Notes: generated by a model not told the origin, from the sequence alone. DNA of 64,000 bases from DATIBQ01 sp964573395 (GCA_964573395.1 CAZNJI010000002.1:1-64000), one strand, 5' to 3'; counted from the first letter of the stretch, positions 22,019 through 30,814 are shown. Made by a program: numbers and translations.

Positions 22019-22024
22019 TATACT
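22019..22024 (+). promoter_or_regulatory. -10 box of leaderless fur-like promoter
   Basis: TATACT ends 7 nt before the ATG at 22032, with no Shine-Dalgarno; this decides the start in favour of 22032 over an upstream codon at 22008. Confidence 0.55.
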
Positions 22025-22031
22025 CTCAGCT

Positions 22032-22451
22032 ATGAAAGTGTCAAGAAAACTAGACGTTGAAGCATTGCTTCGAGAACGCGGATTTAAAGTAACGCCAATT
22101 CGAGTACAACTTCTTACTGTGTTGTCTCAAATTACTTCCCCGCTTTCAGTAGAAGCACTGGTTAAAAAACTTCGTGGCAAGGGTGATACCGTTACTATTT
22201 ACCGAGCACTCGCCGCTTTCCGTGACGCACACATTGTTTCTGAATTAACATTAAAGAATTGTACCTACTATCAATTTGCAGTGAACAATCACAAACATCA
22301 CATTGTTTGTAACAATTGTGGGACTATTGAGTCGATTGAATTTTGCATTACTGACATTGCAAAAAAAGCGGCGAAAAAATCGCGGCAGTTTAAGACTGTA
22401 TCCGACCACAGTCTTGAATTTTTTGGAACTTGCAGAAAGTGCACCCGCTAG
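22032..22451 (+). CDS. Fur-family metalloregulator (Fur/Zur)
   Basis: 139 residues: winged helix (LRERGFKVTPIRVQLLTVLSQ ... TVTIYRALAAF) followed by the dimerisation domain with HKHHIVCNNCG and a C-terminal CxxC (GTCRKCTR), together forming the structural zinc site. The neighbour is a ZIP transporter, so zinc sensing (Zur) is the best guess; Fur or PerR cannot be excluded. Confidence 0.88.
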   Translation: MKVSRKLDVEALLRERGFKVTPIRVQLLTVLSQITSPLSVEALVKKLRGKGDTVTIYRALAAFRDAHIVSELTLKNCTYYQFAVNNHKHHIVCNNCGTIESIEFCITDIAKKAAKKSRQFKTVSDHSLEFFGTCRKCTR

Positions 22452-22465
22452 AGTAGGATTGAACC

Positions 22466-22855
22466 ATGACCAAGAAAATCATCATCGGAATTTTAATCGC
22501 GCTCGCCATCATCGCTTTATTCGCTTTTCTCTACAAACAATCCAATAAGCCAGGTAAGTACGATGCGTTCGCGCAATGCATTACGGACTCCGGCACAAAG
22601 TTCTACGGCGCATGGTGGTGCCCGCACTGCCAGAACCAGAAAACAATGTTCGGCAATTCGGCAAAGAATCTTCCGTACATTGAGTGCCAAACGTCAGACC
22701 GGAAAATGCTCCAAATCTGCACCGACGAAGGCATCCAAAGCTATCCTACTTGGAAATTCCCTGACGGCTCCGTCGAAACCGGCGAACTTTCGATCGAAGA
22801 GCTTGCGGCAAAAACCCAGTGCTCGCCTGATGCGTCGGCCGCAACAACACAGTAG
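22466..22855 (+). CDS. Membrane-anchored thioredoxin-like oxidoreductase (WCPHC)
   Basis: 129 residues: an N-terminal membrane helix (5-23), then a thioredoxin-like domain with the active site WWCPHC (Cys52, Cys55) and cis-Pro segment QSYPTWKFPDG. Extra cysteines at 38, 74, 83 and 118. The domain resembles those fused to VKOR in other bacteria. Ends 3 nt before the dsbB-like gene, so it is the likely exported substrate of that enzyme, acting as a DsbA-like disulfide donor. Confidence 0.86.
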   Translation: MTKKIIIGILIALAIIALFAFLYKQSNKPGKYDAFAQCITDSGTKFYGAWWCPHCQNQKTMFGNSAKNLPYIECQTSDRKMLQICTDEGIQSYPTWKFPDGSVETGELSIEELAAKTQCSPDASAATTQ

Positions 22856-22858
22856 CGT

Positions 22859-23365
22859 ATGGATACCTTCACCTTCTTCAGCGTTGCAAGCACCATCCTG
22901 TTTCAGATAGTGTTCGTTATCATGCTGGTTTCAGCGGCACTGAAGGCGCCATGGGTATCGTTCATCAGAAAAAACGCGCAGCTGCTTACCTTCCTTCTGT
23001 TCATAAGCTCCATTGGCGGAAGCCTCATTTTCGAGCATACCTACCTCTACGAGCCCTGCATGCTGTGCTGGTACCAGCGGGTATTTATGATTTCAAGCGC
23101 CGTTATCCTTAGCCGAGGCATCTGGCTGAAGAAAAATCTGCTTGGTGAAGCGCTGACGCTGTCTACCTTCGGCCTTTTATTCGCCCTTTTCCATAATTAC
23201 ATTGATATATTCCCCTCAGGCGGAGTTGAAGTATGCACCGGAAACGTCAGCTGCCTCACGCGCTATATTTACGCCTTCGGCTACATAACGATCCCAATGA
23301 TGTCGCTCTCCGTCTTCGCCCTTGGCATGCTTATAATGAAAATAGGCAGAAATCCACAAGCTTAA
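22859..23365 (+). CDS. DsbB/BdbC-family disulfide oxidoreductase
   Basis: 168 residues, four to five membrane helices, with the quinone-side CxxC (CMLC, residues 67-70) in EPCMLCWYQRVFM and a second periplasmic pair (EVCTGNVSC). Reoxidises the adjacent thioredoxin-like protein and passes electrons to quinone or another acceptor. A VKOR-type enzyme also exists at 125-1114, so the organism encodes both kinds of disulfide generator. Confidence 0.88.
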   Translation: MDTFTFFSVASTILFQIVFVIMLVSAALKAPWVSFIRKNAQLLTFLLFISSIGGSLIFEHTYLYEPCMLCWYQRVFMISSAVILSRGIWLKKNLLGEALTLSTFGLLFALFHNYIDIFPSGGVEVCTGNVSCLTRYIYAFGYITIPMMSLSVFALGMLIMKIGRNPQA

Positions 23366-23366
23366 G

Positions 23367-23396
23367 TTGCCTTATTTCCCAGAAAGAAGCTATACT
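23367..23396 (+). promoter_or_regulatory. Promoter of an intergenic transcript
   Basis: TTGCCT (23367-23372), 18-bp spacer, TATACT (23391-23396), with no gene on this strand downstream. Confidence 0.5.
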
Positions 23397-23402
23397 ATGA
23401 CT

Positions 23403-23563
23403 AAGGCATAAGTTCTTTCTTTCCATTTATTACGTCAATTGTTCTTTCAACGATGTACTTTTAAAATTCACTCATGCGTCTTTTTACTCTCAGAAAAGAC
23501 CATTATTCATCTCTCTAATCTAATTATTCAATATATAGAGTCCTCACAGAGGGCTCTTTTTAT
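23403..23563 (+). ncRNA. Candidate small RNA (~160 nt) between promoter and terminator
   Basis: A good promoter and an intrinsic terminator (stem AGAGTCCT/AGGGCTCT at 23537-23557, then TTTT) bracket about 160 nt on the plus strand. The next gene is on the opposite strand, so this cannot be a leader. Contains only tiny frames (longest AUG frame 14 codons) and is U/C-rich. No known RNA family recognised. Confidence 0.4.
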
Positions 23564-24196
23564 TTACAATTCCGCGGTAAGGAGTACTTTTTCAAGTGCA
23601 AATTCAAACGGCACTTTTGTTTTTCTGGATTGCGCCTGCGCGGCAAGGAGTGCCCGATAGAGCTTCAAGTACCGACCGTTGTTTGCTTTTGACGCCAGCT
23701 GTCGCACCTTCCAGAGCATGATCCCAAACACCGCCTCAGGCGCATGTTCCGCTAAAAGCGTTTGATACGTCAGCCACAGCCGTTTCCGATCGCTTCCGGC
23801 AAGAGCATTAGCAATGACAAAAACATCGCTCGATTTTGGTTTTTCTTTTTTTACCGTTTCATCATGGCGAATGTTCAATTGCTTTGCGAGTTTTTTTAAT
23901 GCAGCGGAATTTTCCCTCTCTTCAAAGAGAAAAATCGTTGACGATTCAAGAAGAGGATTCAGGATCTCGGAGAGCGGCTCATCACCGGCATACGATTCGA
24001 TAAGATACTTTGCCCACACTGCTGCCGGAGCGGAACCGAAGAGCGGATTGAATGAAAAACTTCTTATCGATTCCAATTCGCCGGTTGTATCATCAAGGTG
24101 AAGTATCTCTGATAGACCAAAGGATTGAGTAGCCAAAAACCGCTCGATGATTTTTTTTCGCTCAACGCTATCTTCTCCGGTAACGAGGTAGACCAT
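23564..24196 (-). CDS. DNA polymerase III delta subunit-like protein (HolA)
   Basis: 210 residues. The N-terminus MVYLVTGEDSVERKKIIERFL resembles the start of HolA (YLvyG.D.~~r). The middle has a degraded AAA-like region and the C-terminal helical domain has the form VFGIMLWKVRQLASKAN ... AQSRKTKVPFEFALEKVLL, typical of HolA domain III. Shorter than E. coli HolA (343 aa). HolA opens the sliding clamp as part of the loader. Gap of 1 nt to the upstream methyltransferase-like gene. Confidence 0.6.
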   Translation of the reverse strand: MVYLVTGEDSVERKKIIERFLATQSFGLSEILHLDDTTGELESIRSFSFNPLFGSAPAAVWAKYLIESYAGDEPLSEILNPLLESSTIFLFEERENSAALKKLAKQLNIRHDETVKKEKPKSSDVFVIANALAGSDRKRLWLTYQTLLAEHAPEAVFGIMLWKVRQLASKANNGRYLKLYRALLAAQAQSRKTKVPFEFALEKVLLTAEL

Positions 24197-24197
24197 G

Positions 24198-24674
24198 TTA
24201 CATAATGAGCGGCACCGCTTTTTTATACTGCTTGTACGGCTCGCCATATTTGTCTTCTAAAATTTTTTCATGTGTTCTGAAATAGTAGTTTGAAATGAGC
24301 ACCGCAATGAGCGTTGCGGCAAAGAGCATTGCCGAAGAAGTAATCAGCGAGTAGCCAAGCACCAGGATGACCAAACCAATCTGGGTTGGATTGCGCACGA
24401 ATTGATACGGGCCGTTCATGAACGAATCAACAGTCAGTTTCTTTCCCTTCAAGAGATCTTTGGCAAAATGATGCGAACTGTACTGCGCCCAGGCAATAAT
24501 GGCCGGCCCGACGACCAAGCACGAAACCGCAGGAATCCATAAGCTCGGAACGAAAAAGTTGAGCGGAAAGAATAGATCGAAAAAAATGCCGATGGTGCAG
24601 AAAACGAAAAACGAAAGGTAGGAGCGGGCAAGTACCTCGTGAACCGTTTTTGACTCTCCCCGATAGGTGTGCAT
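24198..24674 (-). CDS. ICMT/PEMT-like membrane methyltransferase
   Basis: 158 residues, four to five membrane helices. The signature GPYQFVRNPTQIGL and C-terminal HEKILEDKYGEPYKQYKKAV match the isoprenylcysteine carboxyl methyltransferase / phospholipid methyltransferase superfamily. Bacterial members methylate lipids or small molecules; the substrate is unknown. Lies 4 nt downstream of polA, in one run with tsaE-polA. Confidence 0.8.
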   Translation of the reverse strand: MHTYRGESKTVHEVLARSYLSFFVFCTIGIFFDLFFPLNFFVPSLWIPAVSCLVVGPAIIAWAQYSSHHFAKDLLKGKKLTVDSFMNGPYQFVRNPTQIGLVILVLGYSLITSSAMLFAATLIAVLISNYYFRTHEKILEDKYGEPYKQYKKAVPLIM

Positions 24675-24678
24675 ACCA

Positions 24679-27045
24679 CTACTTTACCTCACCGAGCGTT
24701 TTGCCGAAAGAGGAAGAAACGACCAGGGGTACGGCCGGTTTCTTTGGGATAAACGAACGCTCAAAAACCTCTTCCATGGCCGTAACAATAAGCTTCCTAG
24801 CCTTATCCTGCACATCTTCGGAGATTTCATACACCAACTCGTCATGGATCTGCATGGTCAGGTGTACCTTCTCTTTCAGTCTGGCTGCTGTTAAATCAGC
24901 ATCAATGAACTGGATGGCAAGCTTAATCAAATCTGCCGCCGTTCCTTGGATGGGAGCATTTGCCGCCATCCGCTCGGCAAATGAGCGCAGGTACGGAAGC
25001 GGTGATTTAATCTGTGCAAAGTAACGGCGGCGGCCGAAGTAGGTTTGAGTATAGCCGAAAGCGCGGGCAGATTCTTTTGTTGATTCTAGGTATGATGCAA
25101 CCTTCGGAAATGTGCGGAAGTAATTATCATAAAACTGTTGCGCCTCTGGCCGCGAGACGCCAAGGTTTTTTTGCAATGCCGTAACACCCATGCCATAGAG
25201 AATGCCGAAGTTAATAACCTTTGCCTGGCGGCGCATGTCGCTGGTTACCTGCTCTTTCGGCACTTTGAATACGTAGGAAGCAACTGATGCATGCACATCT
25301 TCGCCGTCGGCAAATGACTTTATAAGCTTTTCGTCTCCCGAAAGCGTCGCAAGCACCCGAAGCTCGATTTGGGCGTAGTCGCAGGAAAGCAGCACCGACC
25401 CTTTCGGCGCAATGAATCCATAGCGGATCGATTTGCCGGTTTCTCCGCGTGCTGGAAGATTTTGCAGATTCGGCTCATTTGAAGAAAACCGACCAGTCGT
25501 TGTTCCGTTCTGTAGAAACTTTGCATGAAGGCGATCATCGCTTCCTGCCTTTTCAGGAATAGTGAGAATGTACGTCGAGAGCAGTTTGCTGAGTTCCCGG
25601 TATTCCAAAATAAGCGGAATGATTGCATGCTCTTCTCGAAGGGATTCAAGCGTTTCGGCATTGGTGGTGAATGCGCCGCTCGCCTTTCGCTTCCCTTTCG
25701 ATTTCAATCCCAGCTTGTCGAAGAGCACTTCGGAAAGCTGTTTGGGAGAATTAAGATTGAACGCGGTTCCCGCAAGCGCGGTAATTTTTTCCTCCAGCAC
25801 TTTAATTTCATCTTGGTATTTTTTCGCGAGCTTCTGAAAGCATGCTCGGTCGATCAGCACTCCCCAGTTTTCCATTTCGGCCACAATCGGAATGATCGGC
25901 TCTTCAATCTTTGTAAAGACCTCAAGGAGCCCTCGCTTTTTCAGCTCGGCAAGTATCCACTCGTACGCCTGCACCAAGGTTTTTTGTTTTGTTTTCAAGA
26001 GAATGTCATCAAGGGTCGGATTGGTGTAGTCGGAATACAGCACCCACAGTGCGATGCCCGCTTTTTTAAAGAGCGATTCATCGTCAGAACTGAGTATCAC
26101 GGCTTCCTCTTTTTCAGAATCAACGGCAGTGCCGCCCAGATTTTTAATCCGCGGAATCAAGCTTCGAAATTCGAATTTCTCGCAGAGCGCCAGCGCCTTC
26201 TCGATCGAGAAATGGTTCATGAAAGATTCTTCGGGAAGCTCGAATGAGACCGGTGCATCGTGGCGGATGGTTGCAAGCGTTTTTGAGAACAGTGCTTCTT
26301 CCTTATGTTTTTCCAAGAGGTCGATGGTGCGGTCTGAAATTCCAGCCTTTTTAAACGACTCCCTGTTTTTTTCAAGAGCCCGGTACATGTCTTCAATCGA
26401 GCCGAACGTGGTAATGAGCGTCGTTGCGGTTTTCTCTCCGATTCCGGGAACTCCGACGATGTTATCCGACGGATCTCCCCGCAATCCTTTGTAATCGCGC
26501 AGAAAAATCGGATCGAATCCGAACCGCCCCCGAACCGCGTCTTCGTCGTAGAGAATGGTATCGTTGAGCCCTTTTTTAAGCGTATAAACTTGCACCTTCT
26601 TGCCTTGCACCAATTGCAGGGTATCCATGTCGCCCGAAGCAATGATGATGTTCAGGTTCTTTTGTCTTGCCAGACGGTCAGAGAGGGTTCCCAAAACGTC
26701 ATCCGCTTCAAATCCTTCGGCATCAAGGCATGGCACGCCGAATGCCTCAAATACTTCCCGAGAGGATGCAAGCTGGGTTTTTAAGTCATCATCCGCTTTT
26801 ACCCGCTTCCCCTTGTAGGCTTCGTAAGCATGGTGGCGAAAGGTCGGCTTCGGCAGATCGTATGCCGCAACCAGGTGGTCAGGCTTGAATTCCGCAATAA
26901 TCCGCAGGAGCATGGTCGTAAGCCCATAGAGCGCTCCGGTCGGCGTTCCGTCGCCTGAGGTAAACGAGGGAAGCGCATGATAGGCACGGTGAATAATGGC
27001 ATGCGCATCAAGCAAGACGATGGTTTGTTCGGATTTCTTTTTCAT
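24679..27045 (-). CDS. polA: DNA polymerase I
   Basis: 788 residues: 5'-3' exonuclease/flap domain (1 to ~290; GFEADDVLGTL, GVPGIGEKTA), a shrunken linker (~300-385) where the proofreading domain would be, then the polymerase domain with motif A (SCDYAQIELRVLA), motif B (RRQAKVINFGILYGMG) and motif C (MQIHDELVYE). The 3'-5' exonuclease region is too short and lacks DxE, so proofreading is probably absent. E. coli Pol I is 928 aa. Overlaps tsaE by ATGA. Confidence 0.97.
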   Translation of the reverse strand: MKKKSEQTIVLLDAHAIIHRAYHALPSFTSGDGTPTGALYGLTTMLLRIIAEFKPDHLVAAYDLPKPTFRHHAYEAYKGKRVKADDDLKTQLASSREVFEAFGVPCLDAEGFEADDVLGTLSDRLARQKNLNIIIASGDMDTLQLVQGKKVQVYTLKKGLNDTILYDEDAVRGRFGFDPIFLRDYKGLRGDPSDNIVGVPGIGEKTATTLITTFGSIEDMYRALEKNRESFKKAGISDRTIDLLEKHKEEALFSKTLATIRHDAPVSFELPEESFMNHFSIEKALALCEKFEFRSLIPRIKNLGGTAVDSEKEEAVILSSDDESLFKKAGIALWVLYSDYTNPTLDDILLKTKQKTLVQAYEWILAELKKRGLLEVFTKIEEPIIPIVAEMENWGVLIDRACFQKLAKKYQDEIKVLEEKITALAGTAFNLNSPKQLSEVLFDKLGLKSKGKRKASGAFTTNAETLESLREEHAIIPLILEYRELSKLLSTYILTIPEKAGSDDRLHAKFLQNGTTTGRFSSNEPNLQNLPARGETGKSIRYGFIAPKGSVLLSCDYAQIELRVLATLSGDEKLIKSFADGEDVHASVASYVFKVPKEQVTSDMRRQAKVINFGILYGMGVTALQKNLGVSRPEAQQFYDNYFRTFPKVASYLESTKESARAFGYTQTYFGRRRYFAQIKSPLPYLRSFAERMAANAPIQGTAADLIKLAIQFIDADLTAARLKEKVHLTMQIHDELVYEISEDVQDKARKLIVTAMEEVFERSFIPKKPAVPLVVSSSFGKTLGEVK

Positions 27046-27476
27046 GCTTTTGGTTGGGTAATACTACGGGTATCGGCATCATGATGCTGAATCGAAAAAG
27101 AAAGAGATGGTTTTTCCTTCAATGCTTTTTCAATTCGCTCCGGCCATTCAATAATGATGAGCGTTCTTGGTTCGTGGATGACTTTATCAAACCGGAGCGG
27201 TTCTAATTCTTCCTCGCGCTCAATGCGGTAGGCATCCATGTGCACCAGAAAATCAAAGCGCACAGACTCGATAGGGTACCGCTTCATGACGACAAAAGTC
27301 GGGCTGATGATTTTTTCTTTCACTCCGAGTAGCGCGCCGATTGCTTGCACCAGCGTCGTCTTGCCGGCCCCCAATTCTCCAGACAGAAGGATGAGCGATG
27401 CTCCTTGTTCTTCTGCTTGCCGTAAGATGAGAGCGGCAATGCGATCTGCTTCTTCAAGCCGGAATAGTTCGTGCAT
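27042..27476 (-). CDS. tsaE: tRNA threonylcarbamoyladenosine biosynthesis ATPase TsaE
   Basis: 144 residues with P-loop GELGAGKTTL, switch-like SPTFVVMKRY and the conserved IEWPERI. TsaE helps TsaB-TsaD make t6A37 in ANN-decoding tRNAs. First gene of the operon tsaE-polA-ICMT-holA, overlapping polA by 4 nt. Confidence 0.93.
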   Translation of the reverse strand: MHELFRLEEADRIAALILRQAEEQGASLILLSGELGAGKTTLVQAIGALLGVKEKIISPTFVVMKRYPIESVRFDFLVHMDAYRIEREEELEPLRFDKVIHEPRTLIIIEWPERIEKALKEKPSLSFSIQHHDADTRSITQPKA

Positions 27477-27496
27477 AGGCCGATTCTATCACAGAC

Positions 27497-27534
27497 AAAC
27501 AAAAAACCGCCCTCGAGAGGGCGGTTTTTTGTTT
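27497..27534. terminator. Bidirectional terminator between surface gene and tsaE
   Basis: 18-bp perfect stem AAACAAAAAACCGCCCTC / its complement, with a 2-nt loop and T-runs on both sides. Ends the minus-strand surface gene whose stop touches it. Confidence 0.85.
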
Positions 27535-29486
27535 TAGCTGTTTTTCTTATAAAGCTGTCGTCCGAGCACGATAAGCGCAAGGATGATCAAAATAAGAATG
27601 AGCCATTCAAGAAGCGTGTCCGGAAGGAATGATCCTCCGAAGAGCGCACTGGCACCGAAACCATTTGGACAATCATCCGTAATGGTCGTCAGCGAGTATG
27701 CAATCGCATCTTCCTGAGCGCGGGAGCTTGGGTTGGTGTATACAACCGTTGCGGTTGTTACCACGAGTTCACCGAGCTGTGCATCAGAAATGATGCGGCC
27801 GCGGATTCGAACTCGCCCTTCTTCCTGCGGCTCAAGCCGGCCAATGCCAACAGTAAGAGCACGTTCACTTGCTGAGTAATCACCACGAGTTGCATTAATG
27901 AATACAAGCTCTTTCTGGTGATTCACCTGGAGCACTGCATCAACGAGCGTGGTTCGGCTGATATTTTTGTAGATAACCTCATACTCAATTTCGCCGCCTG
28001 CGCACATTTCATCATAGATGCTCTCAATTCGAAGTTCGAGCAATGAAGCAGTACTTCGAGCAACGGTCGTATTTCTTACGACAGTCGTCGAACCTGGCTT
28101 TGCTACTACAGCGGTACCCGTTCGAAATGGAAGGGTTTCACCATAAGCAATACCGTTTTGGTTTTGTACTACCGCACGGTAGAAATAATTCGTGTTCGAA
28201 CTAAGCCCTGAAAGGGTTTGATTGTACGCAATTGATGCGACACCACCGATATTCTGAGGAGCAGTCGTGCCTCCAAGGTTTGGTGTGGTTCCCCACTCAA
28301 ACCATGCTGCAGTGTTTACTGGAGCATTTGGTACTGCAATACCATTTAGCTTTGCAGTATTTGCCGTAATAATGGTTGCTCCGCTGGTTACTGCCTGCGG
28401 GCGAACATTTATCGGGCCAGGGTTGATAATAGTATCAACGTACACGGTTACTGAATCAGAATCTGAACAGCCATTTCCATATCCACGAATGGTATAGGTT
28501 GTGGTTATGTCAGGGCGAACGGTTACTGAACCGTCGTCTGATCGGTTTGAATAGCCTGGAGTGATGTCTACATCATCCATGCCGGTCGTCTTCCATCGAA
28601 GTTTCGTAGACTCGCCCCGCTTGATGCGGGTATCGTCTGCGTCGAATTCATCGATTTCACACTCATCGTCTTCATCAATGTCTTCATCATCTACTTTAAT
28701 GGTAAGGGTTCGACTCTCGCCTCCCGGGTATGCCCGAAGGGTATACGTTGTATCGTAATCCGGACTTACGGTAACACTACCATCCTCATCGAGATTATCG
28801 TCAACATGCGAAATGTTTACGTAATCACAGTTGGTGGTAGACCAGCGGAGTTTCGTAGAATCTCCTTCGTCGATCGAGTAATCGTCCGCAGTGAACGAAT
28901 CGATTTCACACTCATCGTCTTCTACGTCTCCATCACCGGAAACGCGGAACAGTGCCATTACAGCTCCCTGGGTATCCCATCCTGGAGAAACGTCTCCAAT
29001 ATAGAGCCCGGAACTAGCGAAGAGCGAACCTTCATTCGAAACTGTCTTAACTCCATATTCCCCATTTTTAGCGGCTCGAACTGAACCAGGGATAAAAGTG
29101 AGAGTTTCAGCAGTACTAAGGCGAACCGTTGCTGAACCGACCGCGCGATCAATAGTCGTTGCTGCGACGCCACCGGTAAAGGTATGCGTAGTGCTTCGTG
29201 AACTATTTTTCGGCTGAATCGAAAGCGTTGCATCTTCGGCTAAAATAGTAGTTGCGTTGTGGAAGTACACTTGAACACCAATCACATCTCCAGCCTTCGC
29301 GTTCACAGAGGTCTTCCAGCACCCGTCAACTGGACCAACATCACACGGATTCGTCGTAAAATTCGCTACTGTAATAGTAGGAATATCAGACGGGTCAGTA
29401 TTAAATCGGCCACTTGCTTGCACCATCGCAGGAGTGGTGAGAACCATTCCGGCGAGTGCAAAAAGTGAAATAATAATTTTTTTCAT
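27534..29486 (-). CDS. Secreted multi-domain beta-sandwich surface protein with C-terminal anchor
   Basis: 650 residues: signal peptide (1-24, cleavage near VQA-S), an N-terminal beta domain, and two Ig-like repeats starting CEIDSFTADDYSIDEGDSTKLRW and CEIDEFDADDTRIKRGESTKLRW, joined by acidic DEDDE linkers. A fibronectin-like domain (ANTAKLNGIAVPN ... SSNTNYFYRAVVQN) and a DUF11-like domain (YEVIYKNISRTTLVDAVLQV) follow, then one C-terminal membrane helix (LLEWLILILIILALIVLG) with a short basic tail. Likely a cell-wall or S-layer-associated protein; acidic linkers may bind calcium. No enzyme motif. Confidence 0.75.
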   Translation of the reverse strand: MKKIIISLFALAGMVLTTPAMVQASGRFNTDPSDIPTITVANFTTNPCDVGPVDGCWKTSVNAKAGDVIGVQVYFHNATTILAEDATLSIQPKNSSRSTTHTFTGGVAATTIDRAVGSATVRLSTAETLTFIPGSVRAAKNGEYGVKTVSNEGSLFASSGLYIGDVSPGWDTQGAVMALFRVSGDGDVEDDECEIDSFTADDYSIDEGDSTKLRWSTTNCDYVNISHVDDNLDEDGSVTVSPDYDTTYTLRAYPGGESRTLTIKVDDEDIDEDDECEIDEFDADDTRIKRGESTKLRWKTTGMDDVDITPGYSNRSDDGSVTVRPDITTTYTIRGYGNGCSDSDSVTVYVDTIINPGPINVRPQAVTSGATIITANTAKLNGIAVPNAPVNTAAWFEWGTTPNLGGTTAPQNIGGVASIAYNQTLSGLSSNTNYFYRAVVQNQNGIAYGETLPFRTGTAVVAKPGSTTVVRNTTVARSTASLLELRIESIYDEMCAGGEIEYEVIYKNISRTTLVDAVLQVNHQKELVFINATRGDYSASERALTVGIGRLEPQEEGRVRIRGRIISDAQLGELVVTTATVVYTNPSSRAQEDAIAYSLTTITDDCPNGFGASALFGGSFLPDTLLEWLILILIILALIVLGRQLYKKNS

Positions 29487-29592
29487 AATCTTCTTCCAAT
29501 TCTTTTAATGCCAGCAGTATGTAAATCTATCTTTTAATATGTCAGTCTTTCAAGCGCATTTACACCGAGACAGACGCTACTACTGTTTAATG

Positions 29593-29692
29593 NNNNNNNN
29601 NNNNNNNNNNNNNNNNNNNNNNNNNNNNNNNNNNNNNNNNNNNNNNNNNNNNNNNNNNNNNNNNNNNNNNNNNNNNNNNNNNNNNNNNNNNN
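29593..29692. other. Assembly gap of 100 N, probably artificial
   Basis: The 55 bases before and after the N-run are identical (29538-29592 and 29693-29747). This is what two contigs overlapping by one 55-mer leave after scaffolding. The true sequence most likely has one copy and no gap. The region 29487-29821 between the two surface genes otherwise holds only upstream sequence of the 29486 gene and a hairpin. Confidence 0.85.
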
Positions 29693-29777
29693 TATGTCAG
29701 TCTTTCAAGCGCATTTACACCGAGACAGACGCTACTACTGTTTAATGTCCGCATTGGTTATTCAGACACTAAACAAT

Positions 29778-29808
29778 AGAAAGGTGAAATTTTTAATTTC
29801 ACCTTTCA
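29778..29808. terminator. Hairpin downstream of the 29822 gene
   Basis: Perfect stem GAAAGGTGAAATT / AATTTCACCTTTC with a 3-nt loop, 14 nt beyond the stop codon. It lacks a strong T-run on the minus strand. Confidence 0.6.
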
Positions 29809-29821
29809 AAACGCAATAATT

Positions 29822-30814
29822 CTAGAACCCGCTTACAAAACCACCTGAGCTTTGCCTCCATCCGTTTGAATACCCGGATCCTTGCTGATTTGACGTACCC
29901 CAAGTTGTTGGATACTGCGGCTGAACCACGGTTCCAGTACCATTGTAGTAATCGCCAGGCGTAAGCTGGCCGACAATTGGTCCATTCCCTGTTTGCCAAG
30001 GTCCTTGACCTCCAGGTAGTGGGCTAATCTGCCGAACATACCCCCGCACGCGAACATCGTGATAGTTATAGGTGTTGATGTTTTGGTTGATTTTCAATCC
30101 GCCAAAAGCTACTCGGGTGGCAGCTACGCCGCCAAGGAATCTTCCAACGCCTGTTCCAACATTCGCCACACCCTCGGTCCAATGGACACGAGGTCGTGAT
30201 TCTCTCCGATCCTGGCGACTATTATCTACCGGGACTTCACGGATAACTTCACGAGTTACTACCCGTTCAGGGTTCCGATAATCTGCGTACTGAACATTAT
30301 AGTTACTGTACGTTGGTTGATTATCAGACTGATAGGATGGTTGCTGCAGTTCTCTTCCGGGTTGCCGATTAATCGGCGGCGCCTGCGGCATAACAATATT
30401 ATTCGTCATGTTTAAGCAAGCAGTACTGAGATAAACCCAGCCGGTAGGAATATACCGAAAACCTTGTTCACCAAGATTGGTGTACGCCTGGCGATTGAAC
30501 CAGCTACTGAAATTAGTCCCTACGGTTCGTACGCTGCCTGAGAGCGAGATAACATCAGAGTTATCCAGCACTTCAAGTAGTGATTTTCCAGTATTCTGGT
30601 ACACATGCTGTTCCAGCCAGGTCCTCCAGGTATCGGCAGTGGTATTTGCTCGTTCGTTGAATTTGGCATCAATTGCAGGGTCACCGCCCTGAGCCAGCGC
30701 ATCCACTTCCTGAGCAGAAAAAGTTCCATAATACCGATCCTTAAGCACTCCCTGGGCATGCGAGCTCAGAGAAATCAAAATTATTGCTGTAATAACAAAG
30801 AGCGATTTCTTCAT
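29822..30814 (-). CDS. Secreted protein of unknown function
   Basis: 330 residues. Signal peptide MKKSLFVITAIILISLSSHAQG. The N-terminal half is helical (DPAIDAKFNERANTTADTWRTWLEQH), the middle is Gln/Pro/Tyr-rich and disordered, followed by a Gly-rich segment (GVANVGTGVGRFLGGVAATRV) that may be membrane-active, and a Gly/Asn/Gln/Tyr-rich tail. No family recognised. A T-rich 5' leader with a 25-bp palindrome separates it from the divergent pilus ATPase gene. Confidence 0.65.
   Translation of the reverse strand: MKKSLFVITAIILISLSSHAQGVLKDRYYGTFSAQEVDALAQGGDPAIDAKFNERANTTADTWRTWLEQHVYQNTGKSLLEVLDNSDVISLSGSVRTVGTNFSSWFNRQAYTNLGEQGFRYIPTGWVYLSTACLNMTNNIVMPQAPPINRQPGRELQQPSYQSDNQPTYSNYNVQYADYRNPERVVTREVIREVPVDNSRQDRRESRPRVHWTEGVANVGTGVGRFLGGVAATRVAFGGLKINQNINTYNYHDVRVRGYVRQISPLPGGQGPWQTGNGPIVGQLTPGDYYNGTGTVVQPQYPTTWGTSNQQGSGYSNGWRQSSGGFVSGF

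Noticed and set aside
29538..29747. 55-bp direct repeats as target-site duplications of a mobile element
   Set aside because: All three cases have exactly 55 bp and exactly 100 N, which is an assembly artefact.
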